From an uncultured Eubacteriales bacterium (GTDB taxonomy: Bacteria > Bacillota > Clostridia > TANB77 > CAG-508): a stretch of DNA of 10,973 nucleotides. The notes below the pieces were generated by a model. It saw nothing but the letters and a program-made list of their open reading frames with translations, did not search any database and was not told the origin of the DNA. The stretch spans positions 1-10,973 of the forward strand of contig CACXCH010000065.1 in assembly GCA_902766085.1 (NCBI GenBank), given 5' to 3'. The position numbers were made by a program, and so were the translations under genes. This document shows, in pieces, positions 1-6,557 of the stretch (the first letter of the stretch is position 1; each line of letters starts with the position of its first letter).

Positions 1-4
1 TAAT

Positions 5-35
5 GTGACAAAAAATCATAAATGATTTTTTGCAC
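5..35 (+). terminator. Terminator-like hairpin at the left edge
   Basis: The arm AAAAAATCAT (10-19) and the arm ATGATTTTTT (22-31) are perfect complements around AA. C9-G32 and GTG (5-7)/CAC (33-35) extend the stem, with A8 bulged. The run of T at 26-31 lies inside the stem, so on either strand this resembles a weak bidirectional terminator of a gene outside the window. It is nearly all A-U and could be chance in such DNA. Confidence 0.45.
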
Positions 36-56
36 GAATCAAGGTTCAATTGTCCA

Positions 57-100
57 TTCGCCTCGCTATGCTCGTTGTTCGCTACGCACTCTTACTCGCC
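57..100. repeat. C-rich intergenic island, possible REP-like or mobile remnant
   Basis: I count 25 G+C in these 44 bases, far above the surrounding DNA. The + strand is pyrimidine-rich. It contains the near-identical units TCGCTATGC (63-71) and TCGCTACGC (79-87), 16 bp apart, plus three further TCGCC/CTCG-type blocks. No frame is open through it on either strand. The composition and internal repetition suggest a dispersed intergenic repeat, but a second full copy is not present in the window, so dispersal is not shown. Confidence 0.35.
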
Positions 101-163
101 TATTAAATATTATGCTTTCCAGCACTCTAATTTTATAAACCATTAACCTGTAACAATATGACT

Positions 164-211
164 TTGAAATAACGAAAAATGCTTGTAAAATTAGGCGAAA
201 AGATGTATTAT
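164..211 (+). promoter_or_regulatory. Putative promoter(s) for sua5-pth
   Basis: Two overlapping sigma-A-like arrangements are visible: TTGAAA (164-169), 16 bp, TAAAAT (186-191); and TTGTAA (183-188), 17 bp, TATTAT (206-211). Each has a reasonable spacer, but such matches are common in AT-rich DNA. The position just upstream of the first gene supports one of them being real. Confidence 0.35.
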
Positions 212-248
212 AAATAATATAAAATAAAAACATTAGGATATGAAGATT

Positions 249-1283
249 ATGAAATATTATTTTGATTGGAAAAAAAATATTAATGAAAATGAACTAAATG
301 TTGTTATTGATGTTCTCAAAAACGATGGACTAGTTTTAGTACCAACAGAAACTGTTTATGGAATTGCAGCTAATGCTTCTTCAAATGAAGCCTGTTTAAA
401 AATATTTAAAGCAAAAAATAGAGCACAGGACAATCCACTAATTATTCATGTAAGTGATAAAAATATGATTAACTCTATTGCAGAAAAACCAAATGAAATA
501 GAAGAAAAGCTTATTGATGCTTTTATGCCAGGACCATTCACACTAATTTTAAAAAAGAAAAAAATTATATGTGATGTTGCATCATGTAATATGCCTACTA
601 TAGGCGTTCGTATGCCATCAAACGAAATAATACATAGAATAATAAGCAAAAGTAATATTCCAATAGCTGCACCAAGTGCTAATATTTCAGGAAGGCCAAG
701 TGGAACTAACATTGAAGATATAAAAAATGAACTTTCAGATAAGTTAGATGTAATTATTGACGGAGGTGAATGTAAGATAGGAATAGAATCAACTGTTGTA
801 AGAGTTGATAGTGATGGTATTCCAGAAATATTAAGACCTGGTTTTGTTACAGAAAGTGATATAAAAAATGTTGTTGGAAACGTGAAATTAAGTGACAAAT
901 TATTTAAAAAAGTAGAAGAAGGCGAGAAAGTTGAAAGTCCGGGAATGAAATATAGACACTATGCACCAAGTACAAAATGTGTATTGGTAAAATCTGACGA
1001 AAACCAAATAAAAAAAGTAAATGAACTTTTAAATAAAAATTCAAATGCTTGTGTATTAGGATTTAGCGAAGATTTAGAATATCTAAATATTGACAAAAAT
1101 AAATTTATCAATATGGGAAGCAAAAACAATTTAAACGAAATTTCACATAATCTATTTTCATCGCTTAGAAAAATTGATACAATGAATGTACAATTAGCGA
1201 TAATAGAAGGTGTAAAAAAAGAAAATCTTGGACTTAGTATAATGAATAGACTAGTGAGAGCTGCATCAAATAATGTAGTATAA
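249..1283 (+). CDS. sua5: L-threonylcarbamoyladenylate synthase (Sua5/YrdC type, two-domain)
   Basis: Makes threonylcarbamoyl-AMP from threonine, bicarbonate and ATP in the cytoplasm. This is the first step of the t6A37 modification of ANN-decoding tRNAs; TsaD/B/E finish it. The YrdC domain shows PTETVYG (residues 32-38), the K-A-K-N-R basic motif, GPFTLIL, IGVRMP, PIAAPSANISG and GIESTVV. The linker motif SPGMKYRHYAP (230-240) and about 100 further residues form the Sua5 domain, so this is the long form (344 aa) rather than short TsaC. An ATG at 240 is possible, but AGGA (235-238) lies 1 nt from it and 10 nt from the ATG at 249, so I chose 249. pth follows after 25 nt, probably co-transcribed. 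No tsaB, tsaD or tsaE is nearby. Confidence 0.95.
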   Translation: MKYYFDWKKNINENELNVVIDVLKNDGLVLVPTETVYGIAANASSNEACLKIFKAKNRAQDNPLIIHVSDKNMINSIAEKPNEIEEKLIDAFMPGPFTLILKKKKIICDVASCNMPTIGVRMPSNEIIHRIISKSNIPIAAPSANISGRPSGTNIEDIKNELSDKLDVIIDGGECKIGIESTVVRVDSDGIPEILRPGFVTESDIKNVVGNVKLSDKLFKKVEEGEKVESPGMKYRHYAPSTKCVLVKSDENQIKKVNELLNKNSNACVLGFSEDLEYLNIDKNKFINMGSKNNLNEISHNLFSSLRKIDTMNVQLAIIEGVKKENLGLSIMNRLVRAASNNVV

Positions 1284-1308
1284 AAACTTCTACAGAAAGG
1301 ACCAAATT

Positions 1309-1866
1309 ATGTATTTAATTGTTGGGCTTGGAAACCCAGAACCTGAGTATTCAAAAACGAGACATAACATGGGATTTGATACTGTAAATATGATTGCAAA
1401 AAAATACAAAATTGAATTTAACAAAAGAGACTTTGATGCAATATATGGAAGTGGAAAAATCGAGCAAGAACAAGTTATTTTATTTAAACCACAAACTTAT
1501 ATGAATGAAAGCGGAATTGCGATTGAAAAAATTAGAGAATTCTATAAAATTCCAACTGAGAATATTATTGTAATATTTGATGACATTGATTTACCAGAAG
1601 GAACGGTAAAAATTAGAAAAAAAGGTGGACCAGGAACTCACAATGGAATGAGATCGGTAACTAAAGAGCTAAACTCTACTAATTTTCCTAGAGTAAGGAT
1701 CGGAACAGGTATGCCAATTTTTAAAGAGCTTTTGGTGAATTATGTTATTGAACCATTGAATGATGAAAAATATAACAAACTTGTTCCAGCAATTGAAAAA
1801 GCAAGTGAAGCAACTATAGCAATTGTTACAAAAGGTGTAGATTTAGCAATGAATTTATATAATTAA
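1309..1866 (+). CDS. pth: Peptidyl-tRNA hydrolase
   Basis: Cleaves the ester bond of peptidyl-tRNAs that drop off ribosomes, recycling tRNA; cytoplasmic. At 185 aa it has the normal length for bacterial Pth. The start of the protein reads GLGNP (6-10), with Asn9, and TRHNMGFD with catalytic His19. Other family residues are Asn66 in KPQTYMNESG, Asp91 in the FDDIDLP segment (the His-activating Asp), and Asn112 in GGPGTHNGMRS, followed by RVRIGTG. All catalytic and peptide-binding residues known from the E. coli enzyme have a counterpart. The SD AGAAAGG (1294-1300) is 8 nt before the ATG. It sits 25 nt after sua5. In many Clostridia mfd follows pth; here it does not. Confidence 0.97.
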   Translation: MYLIVGLGNPEPEYSKTRHNMGFDTVNMIAKKYKIEFNKRDFDAIYGSGKIEQEQVILFKPQTYMNESGIAIEKIREFYKIPTENIIVIFDDIDLPEGTVKIRKKGGPGTHNGMRSVTKELNSTNFPRVRIGTGMPIFKELLVNYVIEPLNDEKYNKLVPAIEKASEATIAIVTKGVDLAMNLYN

Positions 1867-1870
1867 GGTT

Positions 1871-1966
1871 ATGAGCCAATATGGTATCTTAAAAAAGCTA
1901 AAAACGGTGACAAAAACAGGTATTAATATTTATACAATAGGAAATTTATACAAACGTTTTTCCTAA
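1871..1966 (+). CDS. Doubtful 31-codon ORF after pth
   Basis: An ATG 4 nt after the pth stop opens 31 codons ending in TAA. The predicted peptide is basic (several Lys, one Arg), Tyr- and Ile-containing, with no membrane segment or recognised motif. AAGG (1865-1868) is only 2 nt from the ATG, too close for an efficient ribosome binding site, so any translation would depend on coupling to pth. Its last codons overlap a weak hairpin (TAGGAAA 1938-1944 with TTTCCTA 1959-1965). It could equally be non-coding spacer; I give it low weight. Confidence 0.15.
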   Translation: MSQYGILKKLKTVTKTGINIYTIGNLYKRFS

Positions 1967-2092
1967 TTTGTTTCAAGAGATAAAGGAAAAACAAGCTGAT
2001 TTTCTTATTCTTAATATTATTTTTAACAAAGGCTTTAATTATATCTTAATGCATTGTTAATTATAGACTGATTAGAAACAAGATAATATATA

Positions 2093-2136
2093 GAAAGGAA
2101 ACAATCAATTAAAAAAATTGATTGTATAAAGAGATG
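2093..2136 (+). promoter_or_regulatory. SD separated from ATG by a perfect hairpin
   Basis: A good SD, GAAAGGAA (2093-2100), is followed at once by a perfect 10-bp inverted repeat: ACAATCAATT (2101-2110), five A, AATTGATTGT (2116-2125). The ATG is at 2134. The linear gap from SD to ATG is 33 nt, too long for initiation. With the hairpin folded out (25 nt) it becomes 8 nt, the usual distance. The structure therefore probably places the SD next to the start codon; phage T4 gene 25 is a known case of this arrangement. The alternative start is TTG at 2122, inside the 3' arm. Confidence 0.6.
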
Positions 2137-3447
2137 AATAGAAGAAGGAACACAAGAAGAAGAAAAGAGATTATACCTGGGATTGACAATAAAGTTTTTT
2201 ACGGCATTATTATTGTTTCGTTGGCTATTATTACAATATTTATTTTGATGTTACATTATAAAAAAGTAGATGATAGTACAAAAGTTGCCGAAGAAATGAG
2301 AAAAAACAATAATGAAGTAATTCAAACTTTAAATGAAACAAATAATGAAATAGGTAGTACAGATAATTATGAAACTAACAAAATAATTAGAGTTTCATTT
2401 GTTGGAGACATTAATTCAGGCTCAAAAATAGAAAATGATAACACAAACTATGATTCAATTTTTACTGACGCTAAAGAGCAATTAAAAGATGCAGACATTG
2501 CACTTGGAACATATAGTTCTGATGTAAAAACTGACAATCAAAAATCACTTGCAAAGAGTGTATACAATTCTGGAGTGGACTTATTGAGTATTGCAACCAA
2601 TGAAACAAACAACGACCAAGAAAGCGTAGAGGAAAAAAGAAAGAGCTTAAATGAAATTGGATTTGAAACAGTAGGACAAGAAGAAGAAAAACAAGAAGAT
2701 AGAGTAAATATAATTGAAAAAAGAGGTGTAAAAATTGCAATTATTGGATATACAGCAGAAACAAATTCGAAAGCCTCAAAAACTGGAATAAATTTATACG
2801 ATACAGAAAAAGCCCAAAATGATATTAAATATGCAAAAGAAAATGCAAGTTTTGTAATAGTAATGGTTAATTGGAAAAATAGTCAAAGTACAGAAGCTAG
2901 TTCAAAAGAAAGAGATATTGCAAAAGAATTAATTTCAAATGGAGCGAACATTATTATAGGCACAAACTCAAATTGCTTACAAAAATTTGAACTAGTAGAA
3001 ACAAAAAATACAGAAGGACAAAGCGAAGATGTTCAAAATGAAGAAGAACAAAACAAAGATGAGCAGATAGAAAATATACAAGATGTAAATTTAACTAATC
3101 AAAATACACAAGGTGAAAATGAAAGTAAACAAGCATTTATTGCATATTCAATTGGAAACTATTTTTCAGAAACAAATATTGAAAAATCAAAAATTGAATT
3201 GATTTTAAATCTACAAATATATGTAGATACTAATGGAAATGCGGACATATATAAAATTGATTACACACCAATGTATATGTATGATAATAAGCAACCTTTA
3301 AATGAACAGAACAGATTCAAGATACTTAACGTAAAACAAGAGATAAGTAACTATGATGAAGGAAAAGAAAACATTAGTAGTAAAACATATAAAGAGCTAA
3401 CTAATGGATTGGATAGCATCAAAAAAATTCTAGGAATTGAAAATTAA
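2134..3447 (+). CDS. Membrane-anchored CapA-fold protein, probable pseudoenzyme
   Basis: The protein has 437 aa. A very basic N-terminus (RRRNTRRRK) precedes one hydrophobic helix (about 21-40), giving a type II topology with the rest outside the cell. Residues 85-437 align by motif with the CapA/PGA_cap metallophosphatase-like family: VGDINSG (90-96) for GDIM.G; a segment leading to GTYSS where NLE is usual; GVDLLSIATNE with T155-N156-E157 for NNH; IIEKRGVKIAIIGYTAETN; N246-W247-K248 for HWG; G276-TNSN-280 for GHHPH; and SIGN (339-342) for SLGN. The fold-defining residues persist, but every usual metal-binding His is replaced. A Glu/Gln/Asn-rich insert lies at about 290-333, before SIGN. The likely role is cell-surface binding or structural rather than hydrolysis; this is inference. 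The start at 2134 follows from the SD-hairpin arrangement; TTG 2122 would add four residues. No promoter is obvious upstream. Confidence 0.75.
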   Translation: MNRRRNTRRRKEIIPGIDNKVFYGIIIVSLAIITIFILMLHYKKVDDSTKVAEEMRKNNNEVIQTLNETNNEIGSTDNYETNKIIRVSFVGDINSGSKIENDNTNYDSIFTDAKEQLKDADIALGTYSSDVKTDNQKSLAKSVYNSGVDLLSIATNETNNDQESVEEKRKSLNEIGFETVGQEEEKQEDRVNIIEKRGVKIAIIGYTAETNSKASKTGINLYDTEKAQNDIKYAKENASFVIVMVNWKNSQSTEASSKERDIAKELISNGANIIIGTNSNCLQKFELVETKNTEGQSEDVQNEEEQNKDEQIENIQDVNLTNQNTQGENESKQAFIAYSIGNYFSETNIEKSKIELILNLQIYVDTNGNADIYKIDYTPMYMYDNKQPLNEQNRFKILNVKQEISNYDEGKENISSKTYKELTNGLDSIKKILGIEN

Positions 3448-3592
3448 AAGCAGTTAATAAAGATAGTGGATTTAACTAAATTTGATCTGTAAAAAATTAA
3501 CAAAAGCAATAAAAAAATGAATAAAAGCATAAAAATTGAAAGAAGAATAGAATCAAAAGTAGTTTATGAGAAAGAAAGGAATAAAGGCAAAA

Positions 3593-4930
3593 ATGAATGT
3601 AGGATTTGTATCACTTGGATGTAGCAAAAATTTAGTTGACACTGAAATGATGATAGGACTTTTCAAAACAAAAAAATTTAACATCGTAAATGACCCAAAA
3701 GAAGCGGATATTATTATAGTTAACACTTGTGGATTTATTGAGCAAGCTAAAGAAGAAGCAATTAATACACTACTTGAAATGGCTGAATACAAGAAAACTG
3801 GAAAATGCAAATATCTAATTGCAACAGGTTGCCTAGTGGAAAGATACAAAGATGAACTAAGAAAAGAAATGCCAGAAGTAGATGGATTTATAAAATTTAG
3901 TCAATACAATACTTTATGGGAGCAAATAGAACAAATAATAAATCAAAAAGAAAATATTGAAAATCATACAAGTGATGAACTTAATTTTCAAGAAAGAGTT
4001 TTAACAACAGGTAATAACTATGCTTATATTAGGATTGCCGATGGATGTGACAATTTCTGCACATTTTGTGCTATTCCATATATAAGAGGAAGATTTAAAA
4101 GTAGAACAGAAGAAGATATCTTAAGTGAAGTAAAGAAAATTGCTGATGAAGGAATCAGAGAATTTATTATTATTGCACAGGACACTACTAAATACGGGGT
4201 TGACATTTATAAAAAGCCTAAACTAGCCGAATTATTACATAAAATAAGCCAAATTGATGGAGTAGAGTGGATTAGATTTTTATATTCATACCCAGAAACC
4301 ATTACTGATGACTTAATTGAAGAAGTAAAAAACAATGAAAAAATTTGCAAATATTTTGATATACCAATGCAACATATATCAGACCCAATATTAAAAAGAA
4401 TGAACAGAAAATCAACTGAAGAAAGCACAAAAGAATTGATACAAAAATTAAGAAAAGAAATACCAGAGGTAATAATAAGAAGCACATTAATGGTAGGATT
4501 TCCAGGAGAAAGCGAAGATGACTTTAATAAATTATATGAATTTGTAAAATGGGCTAAATTTGACAAACTAGGATGCTTTACATATTCAAAAGAAGAAGGA
4601 ACAGCAGCAGCTAAAATGCCTAACCAAATAAAAAAGCCAATAAAGAAAGATAGATATAATAAAATAATGGAATTACAAAGAGAAATATCAAAAGATAATC
4701 TAAAAAAACATATAGGAAAAAAATATAAAATTCTTATAGAAGATGCCATAGTAAAGGAGGACAATAAGGCATATTTCATAGGAAGAACATATATGGATGC
4801 ACCAGAAATTGATGGATATGTATACATAGAAATAAATGATAAAAATAAAGACAAAGTAGATATTAATACTTTTACAAACTGTGAAATAACCAGTGCAAAG
4901 GACTATGACTTATATGCAAAAATAATTTAA
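3593..4930 (+). CDS. rimO: Ribosomal protein S12 methylthiotransferase RimO
   Basis: A radical-SAM enzyme with two 4Fe-4S clusters that adds a methylthio group to the conserved Asp of ribosomal protein S12 (about position 88). The N-terminal UPF0004 domain supplies Cys10 (SLGCSKN), Cys46 (NTCGF) and Cys80 (GCLVER). The radical-SAM triad is C152-x3-C156-x2-C159 within ADGCDNFCTFCAIP. A TRAM domain closes the protein after the segment GTAAAKMPNQ. SLGCSKNLVDTE and GCDNFCTFCAIPYIRG are RimO-like rather than MiaB-like. I start at the ATG at 3593 (445 aa), because AAAGG (3583-3587) lies 5 nt before it and the protein then begins MNVGFVSLGCSKN like its relatives. The in-frame ATG at 3566 has no good ribosome binding site. 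It lies 145 nt after the CapA-like gene with no clear terminator or promoter between them. Confidence 0.96.
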   Translation: MNVGFVSLGCSKNLVDTEMMIGLFKTKKFNIVNDPKEADIIIVNTCGFIEQAKEEAINTLLEMAEYKKTGKCKYLIATGCLVERYKDELRKEMPEVDGFIKFSQYNTLWEQIEQIINQKENIENHTSDELNFQERVLTTGNNYAYIRIADGCDNFCTFCAIPYIRGRFKSRTEEDILSEVKKIADEGIREFIIIAQDTTKYGVDIYKKPKLAELLHKISQIDGVEWIRFLYSYPETITDDLIEEVKNNEKICKYFDIPMQHISDPILKRMNRKSTEESTKELIQKLRKEIPEVIIRSTLMVGFPGESEDDFNKLYEFVKWAKFDKLGCFTYSKEEGTAAAKMPNQIKKPIKKDRYNKIMELQREISKDNLKKHIGKKYKILIEDAIVKEDNKAYFIGRTYMDAPEIDGYVYIEINDKNKDKVDINTFTNCEITSAKDYDLYAKII

Positions 4931-4960
4931 ATTAAAAATTAAATATTTTTATAAAAAGTA

Positions 4961-4989
4961 TTGACAAAAATAATATAAAATAGTAGAAT
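4961..4989 (+). promoter_or_regulatory. Sigma-A promoter for the ygjP-like/dut operon
   Basis: A perfect -35 TTGACA (4961-4966), a 17-bp spacer and TAGAAT (4984-4989, five of six to consensus) make this the best-matching promoter in the window. Transcription would begin at about 4996, giving a leader of roughly 90 nt before the ATG at 5086. A LexA-type operator covers the predicted start site. Confidence 0.8.
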
Positions 4990-4996
4990 AAAAATC

Positions 4997-5008
4997 GAAC
5001 AGAGGTTC
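4997..5008. promoter_or_regulatory. LexA (SOS) operator candidate
   Basis: GAAC-AGAG-GTTC is a perfect match to the Gram-positive LexA/DinR core GAAC-N4-GTTC, and it is preceded by C as in the B. subtilis consensus. It begins 8 bp after the -10 element, across the predicted transcription start, where a bound repressor would block initiation. The central four bases and the 3' flank (T) are not ideal. I noticed no other copy of the core in the window. Confidence 0.6.
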
Positions 5009-5085
5009 TACAAACAAACATACGAAAAACATGAAAACGATAAAACTAAAGAATAGCGTAATATCAAGGAAAAGGAGATACTATT

Positions 5086-5778
5086 ATGAATAAAATAAAA
5101 TATGAAAACAAAACAATTGCATATACTGTCAGTAAGGCTAAAGTTAAAAATATTTATATCTCAATTCAAGATGGAGAAGTAGTAGTAAAAGCACCTTGGT
5201 ATGTAACAGCTAATGAAATACAAAGTGTAGTTGAAAACAAGAGAAAATGGATAATGAATGCTCTTGAAAAATATTCTGTATCACCAAGAAGAACAAAGGA
5301 ATATAGCGAGGGAGAAACTTATCAAATTTTAGGAAAAAGCTATGTACTATCAATTTATTATCAAATTACTAATAAAGCTGAATTAAAAGTTGATAATGGA
5401 GCAATTGATATAATATTACCTCTTGATTATGCAGAAAGAGATAATACAGAACTTATAAAAAAATTAATTGATAAAATGTATTACATGATAGCAGAAAAAG
5501 AAGTAGAAGTATCAATGGAAAAAATGAGAAAACTTGTTGGACTTGCACCGGAAGAATATAGAATCAAGAAAACAAAAAGTCTATGGGGAAGTTGCTCATC
5601 AAATAGAAAAATAACAATTAACCAAAATCTAATGATGTATTCTAGAAAGGCTATCGACTATGTTGTACTACACGAAATTTGTCATTTAAAATATATGAAT
5701 CACTCAAAAAAGTTCTGGGAAATGGTTGCAACATATATGCCTGATTATAAAGAAGCAGAAAAAGAATTAAAACAATAA
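5086..5778 (+). CDS. YgjP/SprT-like zinc metalloprotein (DUF45, M48-like)
   Basis: The protein has 230 aa with the typical DUF45/YgjP layout: a beta-rich N-terminal half (RNIYISI-like strands, EGETYQILGKSY) and a C-terminal zinc domain. The zinc motif is H196-E197-x2-H200-x5-H206 within VLHEICHLKYMNHSKKFW. It is preceded by the signature SLWGSCSSNRKITINQNLM. No signal peptide or membrane segment is present, so it is cytoplasmic. The fold is related to SprT/Wss1-type metalloproteases, some of which act on DNA-protein crosslinks. As I recall, the E. coli YgjP entry is instead labelled a UTP pyrophosphatase. The substrate here is therefore open. The SD AAGGAG (5072-5077) is 8 nt before the ATG. 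It is the first gene after a strong promoter with a LexA-type operator, and dut follows after 87 nt. Both facts fit a DNA-damage or nucleotide-pool role. Confidence 0.88.
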   Translation: MNKIKYENKTIAYTVSKAKVKNIYISIQDGEVVVKAPWYVTANEIQSVVENKRKWIMNALEKYSVSPRRTKEYSEGETYQILGKSYVLSIYYQITNKAELKVDNGAIDIILPLDYAERDNTELIKKLIDKMYYMIAEKEVEVSMEKMRKLVGLAPEEYRIKKTKSLWGSCSSNRKITINQNLMMYSRKAIDYVVLHEICHLKYMNHSKKFWEMVATYMPDYKEAEKELKQ

Positions 5779-5794
5779 AAATATAAAAGAAAGG

Positions 5795-5844
5795 ATATGT
5801 TTATAAAATGTATATTAAATATAAAATAAACATTATAAACATAT
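5795..5844 (+). repeat. 12-bp inverted repeat before dut
   Basis: ATATGTTTATAA (5795-5806) and TTATAAACATAT (5833-5844) are perfect reverse complements separated by 26 nt of AT-rich sequence. The structure ends 6 nt before the dut SD (AGGAAAGG, 5851-5858). It has no T-tail and so is not a terminator. It may shape or stabilise the mRNA between the two cistrons, or serve as a protein site; the function is unknown. Confidence 0.5.
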
Positions 5845-5865
5845 TATATGAGGAAAGGTAAGAAA

Positions 5866-6330
5866 ATGAAAAAAGTTAGAGGATTTGAAATTGCAAAAGG
5901 ATTTGAAGATAAGGAGATTAATTTACCAAAAAGATCAACAAAGTTTTCAGCAGGATATGATATAGAAGCAGCCGAGGATATTGTAATAAAGCCATACTCA
6001 ATTGAAAAAAAGCCCACAATAGTACCAACAGGATTAAAAGCATATATGCCAGATGATGAATTCTTAATGATATGTAATAGAAGCTCAAACCCTAAAAAAA
6101 GAGGACTAGTATTAGCAAATGGTGTAGGAATTGTGGATAAAGATTATTATGGAAACCCTGACAATGATGGTGCATTTGGATTTGCATTTATCAATATAAA
6201 AGATGAGGATTGTGTGATAAAAAAAGGAGAAAGAATTGGACAAGCAATTTTTCAAAAATTTTTTATTACTGATGATGACCAAGCAACTGGTGAAAGGTTA
6301 AGTGGATTTGGATCAACAGGTACAAAATAA
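5866..6330 (+). CDS. dut: dUTP diphosphatase (dUTPase), Gram-positive variant
   Basis: Hydrolyses dUTP to dUMP and pyrophosphate, keeping uracil out of DNA and feeding dTMP synthesis; the family is normally a cytoplasmic trimer. Its 154 aa contain motif 1 AGYDIEA (29-35), motif 2 NRSSNPKKRG (71-80), motif 3 NGVGIVDKDYYG (85-96) with catalytic Asp91, motif 4 GERIGQ (121-126) and the glycine-rich C-terminal motif 5 RLSGFGSTG (144-152). After motif 3 there is NPDNDGAFGF, resembling the B. subtilis YncF/YosS class rather than E. coli Dut. I chose the ATG at 5866 because AGGAAAGG (5851-5858) is 7 nt upstream; the ATG at 5848 lacks a ribosome binding site. It follows the YgjP-like gene with no terminator between, so it is probably under the same promoter and LexA-type site. 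No clear terminator follows. Confidence 0.93.
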   Translation: MKKVRGFEIAKGFEDKEINLPKRSTKFSAGYDIEAAEDIVIKPYSIEKKPTIVPTGLKAYMPDDEFLMICNRSSNPKKRGLVLANGVGIVDKDYYGNPDNDGAFGFAFINIKDEDCVIKKGERIGQAIFQKFFITDDDQATGERLSGFGSTGTK

Positions 6331-6458
6331 AACAATAATTAAAAGAAAAAATCGTCAAGAGAAAAAGCAAGTAAAATTTCACAAAGTAAATGCAAGTTGT
6401 ATGATTAAGTGTAATATTAAAAGCAAAGCAAGAAATAAAAAAACTTAAAAATCTTTTC

Positions 6459-6487
6459 TTTACAATCTGGTAAAAATATGATATAAT
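6459..6487 (+). promoter_or_regulatory. Extended -10 sigma-A promoter for carD
   Basis: TTTACA (6459-6464), a 17-bp spacer and a perfect TATAAT (6482-6487), preceded by TGA (6479-6481) as an extended -10. Transcription would begin near 6494, leaving a leader of about 64 nt. That leader also holds a second SD-like AAGGAG (6503-6508) with no start codon after it. Confidence 0.8.
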
Positions 6488-6557
6488 AAGAGTGTGTTAA
6501 AAAAGGAGATTTAGACCCTTTATTAAACTAATAAAACGATGAAAGGAGTGTTGCACA

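Noticed and set aside
40..62. GGTTCAATTGTCC as the T-arm of a tRNA
   Set aside because: No matching T-stem, acceptor stem or anticodon arm can be drawn around it.
1938..1965. TAGGAAA/TTTCCTA as the terminator of sua5-pth
   Set aside because: The stem is only 7 bp with a 14-nt loop, low GC and no T-tail after it.
2507..2519. GAAC-ATATA-GTTC inside the CapA-like gene as a second LexA box
   Set aside because: The half-sites are separated by 5 rather than 4 bases, and it lies within a coding region far from any promoter.
4207..4854. A 215-codon minus-strand frame opposite rimO
   Set aside because: It is the complement of a clear RimO TRAM/radical-SAM region. Its hydrophobic composition is what antisense of Lys/Glu/Ile-rich coding gives.
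5031..5093. A 20-codon upstream ORF overlapping the start of the YgjP-like gene
   Set aside because: No ribosome binding site precedes its ATG, and its last third simply reads through the SD of the real gene. Coupled translation is possible but unsupported.
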